From NCBI GenBank assembly GCA_016931895.1, contig JAFGDY010000296.1, forward strand, positions 1-55,236: DNA of 55,236 bases, written 5' to 3'. Shown piece by piece: positions 9,006-19,116 of this stretch; position 1 is the first letter of the stretch, and each line of letters begins with the position of its first letter. The DNA comes from Anaerolineae bacterium (GTDB lineage Bacteria; Chloroflexota; Anaerolineae; 4572-78; J111). Below the pieces are notes generated by a model that had not been told where the DNA came from, searched no databases, and was given only the letters and a program-made list of their open reading frames with translations. The translations under genes and the position numbers were made by a program.

Positions 9006-9034
9006 ATTATCATACGTCTGAGGCGATAAGTCAA
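9006..9034 (-). promoter_or_regulatory. Sigma70-type promoter for the SGNH gene (leftward)
   Basis: On the minus strand TTGACT (9034-9029), 17 bases, GATAAT (9011-9006); each is five of six to consensus. It lies in the 97-base divergent gap before the ATG at 8967. Confidence 0.6.
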
Positions 9035-9064
9035 TTCTTTAGACCGGCAGAAAGTATAGCCCAA

Positions 9065-11983
9065 ATGCCCATGCTCATCAAACAGCGCCGCCAAACATTT
9101 TTTAAAATAGCCATGGCCCTGGGCCTGTTATTGGCCGGGATGCAAGTTTTTTTGACTGCTGCCGAAATCCGCCCCGGCGACCTGATGATCAGCGAGTTTG
9201 TGGCCGACAACGACGCCGGCCTGGTTGATGAGGATGGCGACCCTGTGGACTGGATTGAAATCTACAACCGCAGCAGCGAAACCGTCAACCTGGGCGGCTG
9301 GGCGCTCACCGACGACCCCAACCAGCCCCAAAAGTGGGTCTTCCCCGACATGACCCTGGGCAGCGGGAAATACCTGCTGATTTTTGCTTCTGGCAAAAAT
9401 CGCAGCCCCACCGCCTCAGACGGCCCGGTACACGCTAACTTCAAACTCAACCGGTCGGGTGAATTTTTGGGGCTTTACAATATTTTCCAGCGTAGATTTG
9501 TGGACCAGGTACAGCCGCAGCCGCAATTCAGCAACATAGCCTACGGCCGCTACGGCTCCGAGCCGGGTTATAGTTACCTGGCCCACCCCACCCCGGGCCG
9601 GGCCAATAATCAGGGTCCGGTTTGGGCCGGCCTGGTGGCCGAGGTCAACTTTAGCCAGACGCGCGGCTTTTACGACGCGCCGTTTATGCTTGAATTGAGC
9701 ACCACCACTCCCGCCGCCACCATCCGTTACACCACCGACGGCAGCGAGCCGGGCGAACACCGCGGCCTCACTTACACCGGGCCAATTTTAATTGATGCCA
9801 CCACCCCGCTGCGGGCCATCGCCTTAAAACCCGGCTTTTTGCCGTCGTCCCCGGCCACCCACACCTACCTCTTTGCCAACGACATCCTGACCCAACCGCC
9901 CCACCCGCCCGGCTTGCCCCCTACCTGGGGCGCGCACGGCGACGATTACGAAGGATACGCGCCCGGCTCCCCGGTGAGCGCCGATTACGAAATGGACCCG
10001 GAAATCGTCAACAATCCGCGTTATCATGAAACCCTCCGGGATGGCCTTACCTCAATTCCCACGTTGTCTCTGGTGATGAACCGGCAAGCCTTTGCCGAAC
10101 TTTACGCCAATCCCCGGGCGCAAGGAGTGGCCTGGGAGCGGCCGGTTTCGGTGGAACTGTTTTATCCCCGGGGCGATGGGCCGGCCTGGCAGGTTAACGC
10201 GGGCCTGCGCATGCAAGGCCACGCCAGCCGCCGCGAAAATATGCCCAAACATTCCTTCCGGCTATTTTTTAAGCGGGAATACGGGCCAACCAAGCTGGCT
10301 TACCCGCTTTTTCCGGATTCGCCGGCGAACAAGTTTGACACCCTCATCCTGCGCGGCGGGGCCGACCGCAGTTTTGCCGGTTGGCCCAAAAGCGGTTATG
10401 ATTACCGGCTCACCACCTACACCCGCGACGAGTGGGTGCGCGCCTCGCAAATTGAAATGTCGGGGGAAGGCTCGCACGGCCTTTTTGTGCACCTTTACCT
10501 CAATGGTTTATATTGGGGCTTGTACAACCTGGTGGAAAGGCCGGACGCTTCTTTTATGTCGTCTTATTTTGGCGGTCAAAAAGAGGATTGGTATGTTAGA
10601 AATCACAGCGGCCCGATCAGCGGGTCGGACGGGAGGATCAAGGCGTTGGAACAGGAGCTGGCCGGGTTGGGGGGTCTTGATAACCTGGCTGGCGCCGAGC
10701 GGTACGCTGTGCTGGCCCGCTACCTCGACATCCCCCAATTTATTGACTACGTTATTTTGAACTGGTATGCCGGCACCAAAGATTGGCCCAGCAATAACTG
10801 GTATGCGAGCGTGCAAAATCCGGCGGGACAAATTAGATTTTTTGTCTGGGACGCCGAACACGCCTGGGTGAACGGCGCCGAAATTGTTTTGGGCCAGGTC
10901 AAACAAAAGAACCTGGTCCGGTTTTTCTTTGACGCGCTGCTGGAGAGCGAAGATTTTAAAATACAATTTGCCGACCGCGTTTACAAACACCTGTATAACG
11001 ACGGCGCGCTCACCGACGCCAACGCCCAGGCCCGTTGGCTGCAACTGAACAACAACATTCAACAAGCCATTCCGGCTGAATCGGCTCGCTGGGGCGATGC
11101 CCGGTATGACGACCCGATTACGCCGGATGATTGGCGTCAGGGGCGGGATGCTGTGTTGGCCCAGATGGAGGGCAATGCCGCCAGGTTGGTTTTTTTGCTC
11201 CGGGAGGCAGGTTACTATCCTCCGGTTGACCCGCCGGCTTTCAACCAACAAGGCGGGCTGGCGCCCGCAGGTTTCAAATTGACTATGAACCTTCCCCCCA
11301 TTTGTCAGGGGCAGGCGGCGGGGGAATGTACTATTTATTACACCGTTGACGGCTCCGACCCTCGATCCTGGGGCGCGGGCGGGATTGCGCCTGGTGCTTT
11401 GATTTACGAGTCGCCTCTAGTGCTGACCGGCGCCACTCATATCAAGGCGAGGGTGCTGGTTGGTGAACAATGGAGCGCCTTGAATGAGACTACGTTTAAA
11501 GTGATGGCCCAGGACCGGCCCTTACGGATCACCGAAATTATGTATAACCCGCCGGGGCCAGACGAGCTTGAGTTCATTGAGCTAAAAAATACCGGCCATG
11601 CCGACATAAATCTGTCGAATATGACCTTTGCGGGAATCCGGTACACCTTTTTCCCACATACCAGGCCGCTGGCCCCCGGCGAATTTTTGGTGTTGGTGCG
11701 TGATCGCGCCGCGTTTGCCCAACGTTACCCCGGCGTGCCCGTTGGCGGCGAATACGGCGGGCAACTTTCCAACAAGGGCGAAAAGATCACGCTCACAGAC
11801 AGCCGGGGCGAAGTGGTGATCTCGGTTGAATACAGCAGCGAAAACGGCTGGCCCATCAGCCCTGATGGCCGCGGGGATTCCCTGGTGCTGGCCAGGCCAA
11901 ATGGCGACCCTGACCATGCCCAAACCTGGCGGGCCAGCCTGAACCTGGGCGGCTCGCCCGGGGTGGATGAGCCTGGCCCATGA
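9065..11983 (+). CDS. CotH kinase family protein with lamin-tail domains, paralogue 1
   Basis: About 972 residues with a single N-terminal membrane anchor or signal. Order of domains: lamin-tail (about 35-200), chitobiase/hexosaminidase C-terminal-like Ig fold (about 205-290, TIRYTTDGSEPG), CotH kinase core (about 330-690), a second chitobiase-like fold (IYYTVDGSDPRSWG) and a C-terminal lamin-tail (ITEIMYNPPGPDE). The CotH core keeps YLNGLYWGLYNLVERPDAS, DWPSNNWYA and FVWDAEHAW, the positions expected for the atypical protein-kinase active site. CotH proteins phosphorylate secreted or coat proteins. The start at 9065 is the best fit to a signal anchor, although no strong ribosome site is seen; 8972 is improbable. 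It overlaps translation of the next glycosyltransferase gene closely. Confidence 0.9.
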   Translation: MPMLIKQRRQTFFKIAMALGLLLAGMQVFLTAAEIRPGDLMISEFVADNDAGLVDEDGDPVDWIEIYNRSSETVNLGGWALTDDPNQPQKWVFPDMTLGSGKYLLIFASGKNRSPTASDGPVHANFKLNRSGEFLGLYNIFQRRFVDQVQPQPQFSNIAYGRYGSEPGYSYLAHPTPGRANNQGPVWAGLVAEVNFSQTRGFYDAPFMLELSTTTPAATIRYTTDGSEPGEHRGLTYTGPILIDATTPLRAIALKPGFLPSSPATHTYLFANDILTQPPHPPGLPPTWGAHGDDYEGYAPGSPVSADYEMDPEIVNNPRYHETLRDGLTSIPTLSLVMNRQAFAELYANPRAQGVAWERPVSVELFYPRGDGPAWQVNAGLRMQGHASRRENMPKHSFRLFFKREYGPTKLAYPLFPDSPANKFDTLILRGGADRSFAGWPKSGYDYRLTTYTRDEWVRASQIEMSGEGSHGLFVHLYLNGLYWGLYNLVERPDASFMSSYFGGQKEDWYVRNHSGPISGSDGRIKALEQELAGLGGLDNLAGAERYAVLARYLDIPQFIDYVILNWYAGTKDWPSNNWYASVQNPAGQIRFFVWDAEHAWVNGAEIVLGQVKQKNLVRFFFDALLESEDFKIQFADRVYKHLYNDGALTDANAQARWLQLNNNIQQAIPAESARWGDARYDDPITPDDWRQGRDAVLAQMEGNAARLVFLLREAGYYPPVDPPAFNQQGGLAPAGFKLTMNLPPICQGQAAGECTIYYTVDGSDPRSWGAGGIAPGALIYESPLVLTGATHIKARVLVGEQWSALNETTFKVMAQDRPLRITEIMYNPPGPDELEFIELKNTGHADINLSNMTFAGIRYTFFPHTRPLAPGEFLVLVRDRAAFAQRYPGVPVGGEYGGQLSNKGEKITLTDSRGEVVISVEYSSENGWPISPDGRGDSLVLARPNGDPDHAQTWRASLNLGGSPGVDEPGP

Positions 11984-11989
11984 GTGTCT

Positions 11990-14900
11990 ATGAGTAAAAC
12001 ATCGCCTCATTACCTCAAAAATCAATATACCTGGCTTTTGTGGCTTTTGATAGGGGTGGTGGTTGTTATCCCCCGCATTTTGGATTTGGACGTATTCTAC
12101 GCCCGCGACGAACTGGCCGTGTGGCCCTGGGCCGATGAATTTGCCCTGGCCGTGTGGCAAGGCAACCCGGCCGGCACGCTGACCGAGAGTGATTATCCCG
12201 GCATCCCCCTGTTTTGGGCGCAGACCCTCTTTTTGACTCTTAAATACAATGTCCCGGCGCTGTTTCCGCACACCGGGCTGCCCCTGGAAAATCTTTTTGA
12301 CGGCCGCACGCTTGACCTTTTGGCCGAACGTCGCCTGGTGGTGGGGTTATTTGTGAGTGGGCAAATTCTGGCCGCGGTGTGGTTGGCGCGGCGATTATTT
12401 GGTTGGACTGTGGCCCTGCTGGCGGTTGTTTTCTTGGGCCTGGACCCCTTCAGCCTGACCGAAGCGCGCGTGCTGCGCCTGGAAATGATTTCGGACCAAT
12501 TTGTTTTTCTCAGCCTTTTAACCTACTTTCTCTACCTGCGCGAACGCCGGTGGGGTTGGATTCTTCTTTCGGGCGTGATGGCCGGCCTGGGCGTGTCCAG
12601 CAAAACAGCCGCCGGTTTGGTGGCGCCTTACATCTGGCTGTTGTTGCTGTTGGAGTTTGTTTTTGCCCGGCGCGCCCGGCCGGAAAAACTCAAACGGGTG
12701 GTGGTCAACGGCCTTATCTGGGCGGGCGGGGCTATTGGCATTTTTTGGCTGATCTGGCCGGCCATGTGGGTCAAACCTCTGGCGGCGCTCAATTATATTT
12801 TTGGGTTGGGCCTGTCACAGGCCGCCGAAGAAAGCGTGTGGCATGGCGATGTTTTCTTCTGGGGCCGGCTCGTGCCCAATGATCCCGGCCCGTTTTTTTA
12901 TCCCGTGGTTTTGGCCTTTCGGACCATGCCGCTCACTTGGCTGGGCGTGGTCGCAGCCTTGCTGCTGCTGGGTTTGTTGATGTTTTACCCGCAGGGCAGT
13001 TATGCCCGCTTTCCCCTGTCTTCACCGGCCGGCCCCCGCCTGGGACGGCTCTCGTGGCCCGGCATGGCCCTGGTTTTACTGTTGACCTTCATCATCCTGC
13101 TCTTGCTGGAAATGACCCTGGTGATCAGCAAGGTTGACCGCTTTCTGCTGCTAATTTTTCCGGCTGTGGGGATGTTGAGCGCTCTTGGCTTGGCCGCTTT
13201 TTTTGAATGGCTGGCAAATGGGGCGGCCCGGTTATGGGCCAAACGCCGGGGCCAGGGAGTCGGCCAAGGAGTTGGCCAAGGAGGCAAAAGCCCAATCGTA
13301 GCTTCCGGCGTCCTGGCCGGCCTGATTGTTATCACCCTCGGTTTTCAACTCGGCCAGACCCTGCCGGTTCATCCCTATTATTACACGTATTGGAATCCAT
13401 GGTTGGGCGGGGGACGGGCGGCTATGAACATGGTGCCGGTGGGCAGCGGCGAGGGGTTGGACCAGGTGGTGAATTATCTCAACCAGCAACCGGAGGCGGC
13501 GGAAACGAGCCTGGTTTGCGGCGCGTCTCAGCCCTGGTGTAAATGGTTGTTCAAGGGCGAATCGTTGCGTTATGCCAGCTATTTTGACGGTTCCTGGCTA
13601 AAGGCGGATTACGCCTCGTTGTACATTTCTCATCTCCAACGGCAAATTTATCCGCCGGAGGTGGTTGACTTTTTGCTGTGGCAAAAACCGTTGCGCCAGG
13701 TTGACTTGCAGGGCGCCACCTACGCCTGGCTGTACCGGGTGCCCGAGATTGAACATTGGGCCGGTCCCTTTAATGACCTGGCCGGATTGGGGCGTTTGTT
13801 GGGGTATAACCTGTCGCCCGGAGTGGAGGGTGGGGCCGGCGGGCCGGTTGGCGAGACCATCACGGCCACCGTCTGGTGGACCAATTTGGGGGCCGGTGTT
13901 GATCACCTGGTTTTGCGCTGGCTTGATGAAACCGGCTACGAGTGGGGTCGGGCCAGGGTCAGGCCGCTGCCCGAATATGCCTCCCTTCCACCTGAGCAGC
14001 GGGCCATTGTGGTGGGCACGGCCATGCTCACCATTCCCCCCACCACGCCGCCGGGCACTTATTTTTTGCGGGTGAGTGTGGTTGCGCCCGACGAGCAGGA
14101 ACTGTTGGGCGACTTTGCGCTGCCTGCCACCGCCGACCAGTTAATCGTGACCCCCGGCCAGATTTTAACGAACCCGGCCCGGTTGGCGCCGGCTAACCCG
14201 GTTCATGAGGCTTTAAGCCAGGAAATCACCCTACTTGGTTTCACCCCGCCGGAGCAAGTGTTAAATGCCGCTTCGCCGGCCTGGCTTACCCTGTATTGGC
14301 AGGCCACAACCCCACCCCCTGACTATTGGGTCAACTTACGCTTGCTGGCCGGTACAGGCAAAGAGGTCGCGCACTGGCAGGGCCGGCCCGGTTACGGCCG
14401 TTATCCCACTTCTCAATGGCAGTCCGGGGAAATTGTTAAGGACGTGTGGGCTTTACAGGTTGAGCCGGATATCCCTCTTGGCTCGTATGGCCTGGAACTA
14501 TCGCTTGCCCATCCTGACGGTACCCTCCCTGCCCCCTCTTACGGCCTGCTTTCCAATCTTGAAGTTTGGCCTCAACCCATCACCTATGACCTGCCCGACA
14601 TGCAGGCTACCTTGAACGTAAACTTTGGCCGCCGCCTGACCCTGTTGGGTTACGATCTCTATTTTGATACGGATGGAGCCGGGCGGGGGTCCCTTGCGCC
14701 CACGTTTTATTGGCAAAGCCGGGCCGAGGGACAGGAGTCGTTTGACCTCCTGTTGACCTTACGCCAGGCGGAGACGAACCAGACGTTAAAACAGTGGTCG
14801 GCGCCGTTAGGGGGCGAATTTCCCAAAACTTTGTGGAAGGCCGGGGAAGTTGTCACCACCCTTTATCAATTTAACGTTGGCGCGATGACGGGCGGAAGCT

Positions 14901-15034
14901 ATCACCTGGATATTGCCCTTAAAAATATGGCCACAAGGCAAGTTGAGCCGGTTAAGCTAACCAACGGCTCGGAAACCAACTTTGTTAGGATAGAAAATAT
15001 TCAAGATAAAATTGTAATCCGGGTGATTAAATAA
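11990..15034 (+). CDS. GT-C glycosyltransferase with three C-terminal beta-sandwich modules (A)
   Basis: A 1014-residue polytopic membrane protein of the ArnT/PMT (GT-C) type, which transfers sugar from a polyprenyl-phosphate donor outside the membrane. The acidic first-loop motif is FYARDELAVWPW; later come WPAMWVKPL, NDPGPFFYPVVL and HPYYYTYWNPWLGG, shared with other GT-C genes here. After about residue 590 the chain is soluble. It holds three copies of a module of about 110 residues built on LTLYWQA, YPTSQWQSGEIV and PPGTYFLRV. A 12-base repeat encodes GQGVGQGVGQGG in the loop before the last helix. The ATG at 11990 lies six bases after the CotH stop, so the two genes are coupled. Confidence 0.9.
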   Translation: MSKTSPHYLKNQYTWLLWLLIGVVVVIPRILDLDVFYARDELAVWPWADEFALAVWQGNPAGTLTESDYPGIPLFWAQTLFLTLKYNVPALFPHTGLPLENLFDGRTLDLLAERRLVVGLFVSGQILAAVWLARRLFGWTVALLAVVFLGLDPFSLTEARVLRLEMISDQFVFLSLLTYFLYLRERRWGWILLSGVMAGLGVSSKTAAGLVAPYIWLLLLLEFVFARRARPEKLKRVVVNGLIWAGGAIGIFWLIWPAMWVKPLAALNYIFGLGLSQAAEESVWHGDVFFWGRLVPNDPGPFFYPVVLAFRTMPLTWLGVVAALLLLGLLMFYPQGSYARFPLSSPAGPRLGRLSWPGMALVLLLTFIILLLLEMTLVISKVDRFLLLIFPAVGMLSALGLAAFFEWLANGAARLWAKRRGQGVGQGVGQGGKSPIVASGVLAGLIVITLGFQLGQTLPVHPYYYTYWNPWLGGGRAAMNMVPVGSGEGLDQVVNYLNQQPEAAETSLVCGASQPWCKWLFKGESLRYASYFDGSWLKADYASLYISHLQRQIYPPEVVDFLLWQKPLRQVDLQGATYAWLYRVPEIEHWAGPFNDLAGLGRLLGYNLSPGVEGGAGGPVGETITATVWWTNLGAGVDHLVLRWLDETGYEWGRARVRPLPEYASLPPEQRAIVVGTAMLTIPPTTPPGTYFLRVSVVAPDEQELLGDFALPATADQLIVTPGQILTNPARLAPANPVHEALSQEITLLGFTPPEQVLNAASPAWLTLYWQATTPPPDYWVNLRLLAGTGKEVAHWQGRPGYGRYPTSQWQSGEIVKDVWALQVEPDIPLGSYGLELSLAHPDGTLPAPSYGLLSNLEVWPQPITYDLPDMQATLNVNFGRRLTLLGYDLYFDTDGAGRGSLAPTFYWQSRAEGQESFDLLLTLRQAETNQTLKQWSAPLGGEFPKTLWKAGEVVTTLYQFNVGAMTGGSYHLDIALKNMATRQVEPVKLTNGSETNFVRIENIQDKIVIRVIK
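13250..13285 (+). repeat. Three 12-base in-frame repeats (GQGV)
   Basis: Three successive near-identical 12-mers beginning GGCCARGGAG encode Gly-Gln-Gly-Val/Gly in a cytoplasmic-type loop. The period keeps frame, unlike the 7-base arrays in paralogues at the homologous place. Confidence 0.8.
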
Positions 15035-15056
15035 AAGTGTGAGACAGGAGGGCTAG

Positions 15057-16076
15057 ATGTACTGGTTTGTCCTTTCTATCATCGCCTTTGCTGTAATTAG
15101 TTTGGTTTTGAATATAACTTTCTTGTTCCGTTATATCTGGAAAGATAAGTTTGGCAAAACCAGGCAGATTGCGCAAAATATTTCGCTGCTCTTGATTTCG
15201 TTTTTGATTACCCTGTTGTTGCTGGAGTTATTTCTTAAACTTTTTTTTGCTCAATCTAACACCTTTGGTTTTACCCTGGCCGCCACAAATTGGCGCCAGC
15301 GTTATGTTCATGTTAATTCGCTGGGCTATCGGGATAAAGAATGGACGCCAACGTTACTGGAGGGTCGCACCAAAATTATGGTTTTGGGCGATTCTTTTGT
15401 TGAGGGCACCGGCATAGAGAATCCGGCGGACCGTTTTTCCGATTTGTTGGGTCAGAAGCTGGGCCAGGAATATGCCGTGCTGAATGCGGGCCTCAGTGGG
15501 GCCGATACCAAGGACGAAATCAGAAACGCTCTGGCGTATCCTTATCAGCCGGATATTGTCATCCTTTCCTTTTGTCTCAACGATATCGATTCAACGGCTA
15601 AAGATATGAAGTTTACGCGGCCAAACCTGATCGTGCCCCCTCCTTTTTTGGTGGCCGAATCCTATGCGCTGAACTTTTTTTATTGGCGTCTGTACCGGCT
15701 TATACCGCAAGCTGATGAAATTTATTGGGATTGGATAATGACCGTTTACCATAACCCCGATATTTGGCAAGTTTATCGGGGCGAACTGTTACAGATGGCC
15801 CAAATTGCCAGGGCCGGGAACAGCCAATTCATCGTGGTCATTTTTCCAGATATGATAAAAATTGAGGAAAGCCGCCCGATTACTTCCCAGGTTGCTAACC
15901 TTTATCGTGAACAAGGAGTCCCGGTTTTGGATGTAACCGATTTGCTGGCTGGAATAGCCCCCGCCAACTTGATTGTCAGCAATGTTGACGCCCATCCAAA
16001 CGAATTTGTCCACCGCCTTGTGGCTGAAGAATTATACCGGCTGGTGTTGGATAGCCAGCAAGCCGTAAACAAGTAA
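15057..16076 (+). CDS. Membrane-anchored SGNH/GDSL hydrolase, second gene
   Basis: A 339-residue protein with two N-terminal membrane spans (about 3-26 and 41-63) and an extracellular SGNH domain. KIMVLGDSFVEG holds Ser113, NAGLSGADT the Gly block, LSFCLNDID the Asn block (complete here), and VDAHPNEF the Asp311/His313 pair. All four catalytic blocks are intact. AGGAGGG lies five bases before the ATG at 15057. It sits between two large GT-C genes and overlaps the next start (TAATG), so it is in the same operon; removal or addition of acyl groups on the glycan they make is the likely role. Confidence 0.87.
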   Translation: MYWFVLSIIAFAVISLVLNITFLFRYIWKDKFGKTRQIAQNISLLLISFLITLLLLELFLKLFFAQSNTFGFTLAATNWRQRYVHVNSLGYRDKEWTPTLLEGRTKIMVLGDSFVEGTGIENPADRFSDLLGQKLGQEYAVLNAGLSGADTKDEIRNALAYPYQPDIVILSFCLNDIDSTAKDMKFTRPNLIVPPPFLVAESYALNFFYWRLYRLIPQADEIYWDWIMTVYHNPDIWQVYRGELLQMAQIARAGNSQFIVVIFPDMIKIEESRPITSQVANLYREQGVPVLDVTDLLAGIAPANLIVSNVDAHPNEFVHRLVAEELYRLVLDSQQAVNK

Positions 16077-19027
16077 TGGTCATGCGTAACATCCCTCATT
16101 TTCGCAACTATAGAGCCTTTTATTTTGTTTTGATTATTTTTTTGATGGCGCTGGGGCCGCGCATAACCACCTTGAGCGGCACTTTTATTGTCAATGATGA
16201 AACCCTCTATTGGAGTTGGACAAACGAGTTTGTCACAGCCTTGCTTAATTTTGATTGGGCCGGAACCCTGGTGGGTAAGGGTTATCCCTCGGTGACGGTG
16301 TTTTGGGTGCATGGGGCCGGCTTTTTGGTTCATTTTTTGGTTGACACCCTCCGGGGCTACTCCTGGGCCGAGTTTGTCCAGCGGGCCGCTTTGGACCAAC
16401 CCTTCAACTTTGACCTGCTTGGCCAGCGCCGCCTGGCCATGGGGCTGGCCAACGCCCTTTTGCTCGGCTTGATTTTTTGGCAGGCCAGGCTCCTGGTGGG
16501 CGAGGCGATAGCCTTTTTGGGCACCGGCTTAATGGCCCTTTCTCCCTTTTTATTGGCCGACGCCCGCACCATGCGCGGCGATGCGCTCATGAGCAGCCTG
16601 ATGCTGGCCAGTGTTTTGGGTTTTTTGTTGTTTCTCTTAAAACGCCGTTGGTTTTACCTTGTTTTTTCCGGCCTTAGTTTGGGATTGGCCATGCTCACCA
16701 AAATCACGGCCATTCCCGTGACCGGCTTTGTTGTTTTGGCGATGGGCCTTTATCTGGGGCTGTATCGCCGGGAGGTGAACTGGCTGCGCCGGTTGCGGTG
16801 GGGGGTTGTTGTTTTGCTGGACTGGGGCGGCATTGTCGCCCTGACCATCGTTGCGCTTTGGCCCGCCCTGTGGGTTGCGCCCGGCGAGGTTTTTGTTTTT
16901 GTGCGTAACTACGCCCTGGGTTCCATTGACGGCCGGCTCAACTATTTTTGGGGCCAACTCACCTTCGACCAATCCATCCCCTTGTTTTATCCCAACGCCT
17001 TCCTTTTTCGGGCCACCCCTTTAGTGGTGTTGGGCGGGGCCATTATGGCCGGCCTGGCCGGGATAAGCGGCTGGCATCTGCTGCGGTGGATGGCCGGGTG
17101 GAAGGTCAATTTGCGGTATCGTTTGGACAACTTATGGCGAATGACCGTCCCGGCCCGGTGGACACTCCTGGCTCTGGGCGTTTATTCTGTCGTCTACTGG
17201 CTGGTGCTCAATGCCGGCGCCCTCAAACGAGATCGCTATTTAATGCCCATTTTCCCGGCGGTTCATCTCATTGCTGCGGCCGGTCTGTTATGGCTGGTCA
17301 AACAAGTAGGCCAACGTTGGCCTGGCGCAAATTGGCCGATCTGGGGGGTGTTTGGGCTATTGCTGGCTTTGCAGTGGGCGCAGGTTCTGTCAACGCATCC
17401 ATTTTATTACACTTATTGGAGTCCCTTGCTGGGCGGCGGGCGAGTGGCCCAACAAGCGATGATGGCCGAGTCGGGCGTGGAAACGTTGGCCCTGGTTGAG
17501 TTGAGCCAATCACCCGATGCCAAAAACCAAACCCTGGCCCTGCTCTATACCCGCGATTTTGCCCCGGCCTACACTGGCCGGGTGGTGCGCCTGGCCGATC
17601 AATCCCCCTGGATTACGGCTGGTCACGTGCTGCTGCGCCAGTATCATTTTCAAACTGAAAAGCTGGACCCCAACCTGCTTGAGTATTTGTATCGAAAAAG
17701 GCCGGAACGGGTGATTGAGTTTCAGGGTTATGCCTGGGCCTGGCTTTATCCCGGGCCGGCGGCCCAATATTATGCGGGCAGTCTTTTAGACGGCCAGGCG
17801 GAATTATTGGGCTACAATCTGAGCCGTGATCGGGCTTCTGTTGACCGGCCATTGCAAGTAAAACTTTTTTGGCGTAATCGGGGTTACAACCCGCGCCATC
17901 AAATCTTTGTGCGCCTGGTTGATGCTCAGGGATTTGCCTGGGCGGCCATGACTGCCCAACCTTTGCCCCAATTTGAGGCGGTGGCCGGTAAATTGGGGGC
18001 CATTGTGGAAAGCGAAGCGTTTCTCCAGATTCCGCCCGGCACGCCGCCCGGCCTATACTTTTTGAAAATCGGGCTTACGGTTGGCCCAGATGAACCGGAT
18101 ATTGGCGAATTCGCGCTGCCTTCCGCTGGCGACAAAGTGGTGGTGGAAAGGCCGGCGGTCCAACCAACTCTGGTCTTTACCTACCCGCTGTCCCAAAAAC
18201 TAACCCATAACCTGACTTTATTGGGAACCGATGTTGAACCTCCGCTGATCTTAACGCCGCAAACACCCCAACCGCTTACCCTCTATTGGCAGGCCGGGGA
18301 AAACATCACCGCGGATTATGGGCTTTTGTTTCGTTTGGTGGATGCGGCTGGGAATGAAGTGGCCTCCTGGTCTGGCCGCCCTGCTCGCGGCCTGTACCCA
18401 ACCTCCCGCTGGCAACCGGGCGAACTTGTCCGCGATCCCTGGCTGCTGAATCTGGCCGAAGCCCAACAAACCCGGCCCGTTTCCCCGGGATATTACCACT
18501 TGCAGCTTGTTTTGTTTGCAGAACCGTCCGGGCCGGCGACGGGAGAGGTTTTGTTGGGCCGGGTGGAAGTCCTGGACCGGCGGCGATTATACACCCTTCC
18601 GCCGGTAGAGCATCCCCTTGAGGTTAGACTGGGTGAAGCGATTTTTTTGTTAGGGTATGATTTGACCCAGGTTCCTTTGACCGGCGGGGCGCGGTCTACC
18701 CTGACCCTGTATTGGCAGGCTGTCCAACCCGTATCCCTGGATTATACTGTTTTTGCGCAAATGCTTGACCCCACCGGCCAGGTGGTCGGCCAGCACGACG
18801 GCCTACCTGCTGCCGGTACGCTGCCTACCACGGCGTGGGAGGTCGGCGAAATCATTCCGGATCGCCATCAATTTGATTTTGCCCTGACTCAGAGCGGCCT
18901 CTATCGCCTGATTGTGGGCATGTATAACCCGCAAACAGGAAAGCGTTTGCCCGTTACGGACCCTCAGGGACAGGCTGCCGGTGATTTCTGGACGCTTTAT
19001 ACGTTTGAGGCTGGCGCGGCCAAATAA
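16076..19027 (+). CDS. GT-C glycosyltransferase with three C-terminal beta-sandwich modules (B)
   Basis: A 983-residue close paralogue of gene A at 11990. The acidic loop is FIVNDETLYWSWTNEF, followed by GYPSVTVFW, the WPALWVAPGEV segment, and HPFYYTYWSPLLGGGR. In paralogues a GWGEG motif follows; here it reads MAESG, so this part has diverged. Three modules follow from about residue 570, the last being the most typical (LTLYWQA, DYTVFAQMLDPTG, LYRLIVGMYNP). The start shares one base with the preceding stop (TAATG). The operon probably ends near here because a promoter is seen in the next gap. Confidence 0.9.
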   Translation: MVMRNIPHFRNYRAFYFVLIIFLMALGPRITTLSGTFIVNDETLYWSWTNEFVTALLNFDWAGTLVGKGYPSVTVFWVHGAGFLVHFLVDTLRGYSWAEFVQRAALDQPFNFDLLGQRRLAMGLANALLLGLIFWQARLLVGEAIAFLGTGLMALSPFLLADARTMRGDALMSSLMLASVLGFLLFLLKRRWFYLVFSGLSLGLAMLTKITAIPVTGFVVLAMGLYLGLYRREVNWLRRLRWGVVVLLDWGGIVALTIVALWPALWVAPGEVFVFVRNYALGSIDGRLNYFWGQLTFDQSIPLFYPNAFLFRATPLVVLGGAIMAGLAGISGWHLLRWMAGWKVNLRYRLDNLWRMTVPARWTLLALGVYSVVYWLVLNAGALKRDRYLMPIFPAVHLIAAAGLLWLVKQVGQRWPGANWPIWGVFGLLLALQWAQVLSTHPFYYTYWSPLLGGGRVAQQAMMAESGVETLALVELSQSPDAKNQTLALLYTRDFAPAYTGRVVRLADQSPWITAGHVLLRQYHFQTEKLDPNLLEYLYRKRPERVIEFQGYAWAWLYPGPAAQYYAGSLLDGQAELLGYNLSRDRASVDRPLQVKLFWRNRGYNPRHQIFVRLVDAQGFAWAAMTAQPLPQFEAVAGKLGAIVESEAFLQIPPGTPPGLYFLKIGLTVGPDEPDIGEFALPSAGDKVVVERPAVQPTLVFTYPLSQKLTHNLTLLGTDVEPPLILTPQTPQPLTLYWQAGENITADYGLLFRLVDAAGNEVASWSGRPARGLYPTSRWQPGELVRDPWLLNLAEAQQTRPVSPGYYHLQLVLFAEPSGPATGEVLLGRVEVLDRRRLYTLPPVEHPLEVRLGEAIFLLGYDLTQVPLTGGARSTLTLYWQAVQPVSLDYTVFAQMLDPTGQVVGQHDGLPAAGTLPTTAWEVGEIIPDRHQFDFALTQSGLYRLIVGMYNPQTGKRLPVTDPQGQAAGDFWTLYTFEAGAAK

Positions 19028-19029
19028 TC

Positions 19030-19058
19030 TTGGCCAATCAGCCCTCTGGTGGTACAAT
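19030..19058 (+). promoter_or_regulatory. Promoter ahead of the GT-C gene at 19130
   Basis: TTGGCC (19030-19035), a 17-base spacer and TACAAT (19053-19058). Four and five of six consensus bases respectively. It starts two bases after the previous stop. Confidence 0.55.
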
Positions 19059-19062
19059 GCAA

Positions 19063-19116
19063 CCCGCCCACCATCCGGTTATGAAAAAATCAAGGAAGTT
19101 GAAGGCGGGCTTTTTT
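19063..19116 (+). terminator. Weak hairpin with T-run in the leader
   Basis: CCCGCC (19063-19068) can pair with GGCGGG (19104-19109), followed by a T6 run within TTTTTTATT. The loop is 35 bases, long for an intrinsic terminator. Its place between the promoter and the start could allow attenuation, but the support is thin. Confidence 0.25.

Noticed and set aside
8972-9064. N-terminal extension of CotH 1
   Set aside because: The extra residues are not a signal peptide, have no ribosome site and would cover the divergent promoter region.
10508-11251. 247-codon open frame on the minus strand
   Set aside because: Shadow of the CotH 1 core; the same type of shadow recurs in CotH 2 and CotH 3 because the coding strands are alike.
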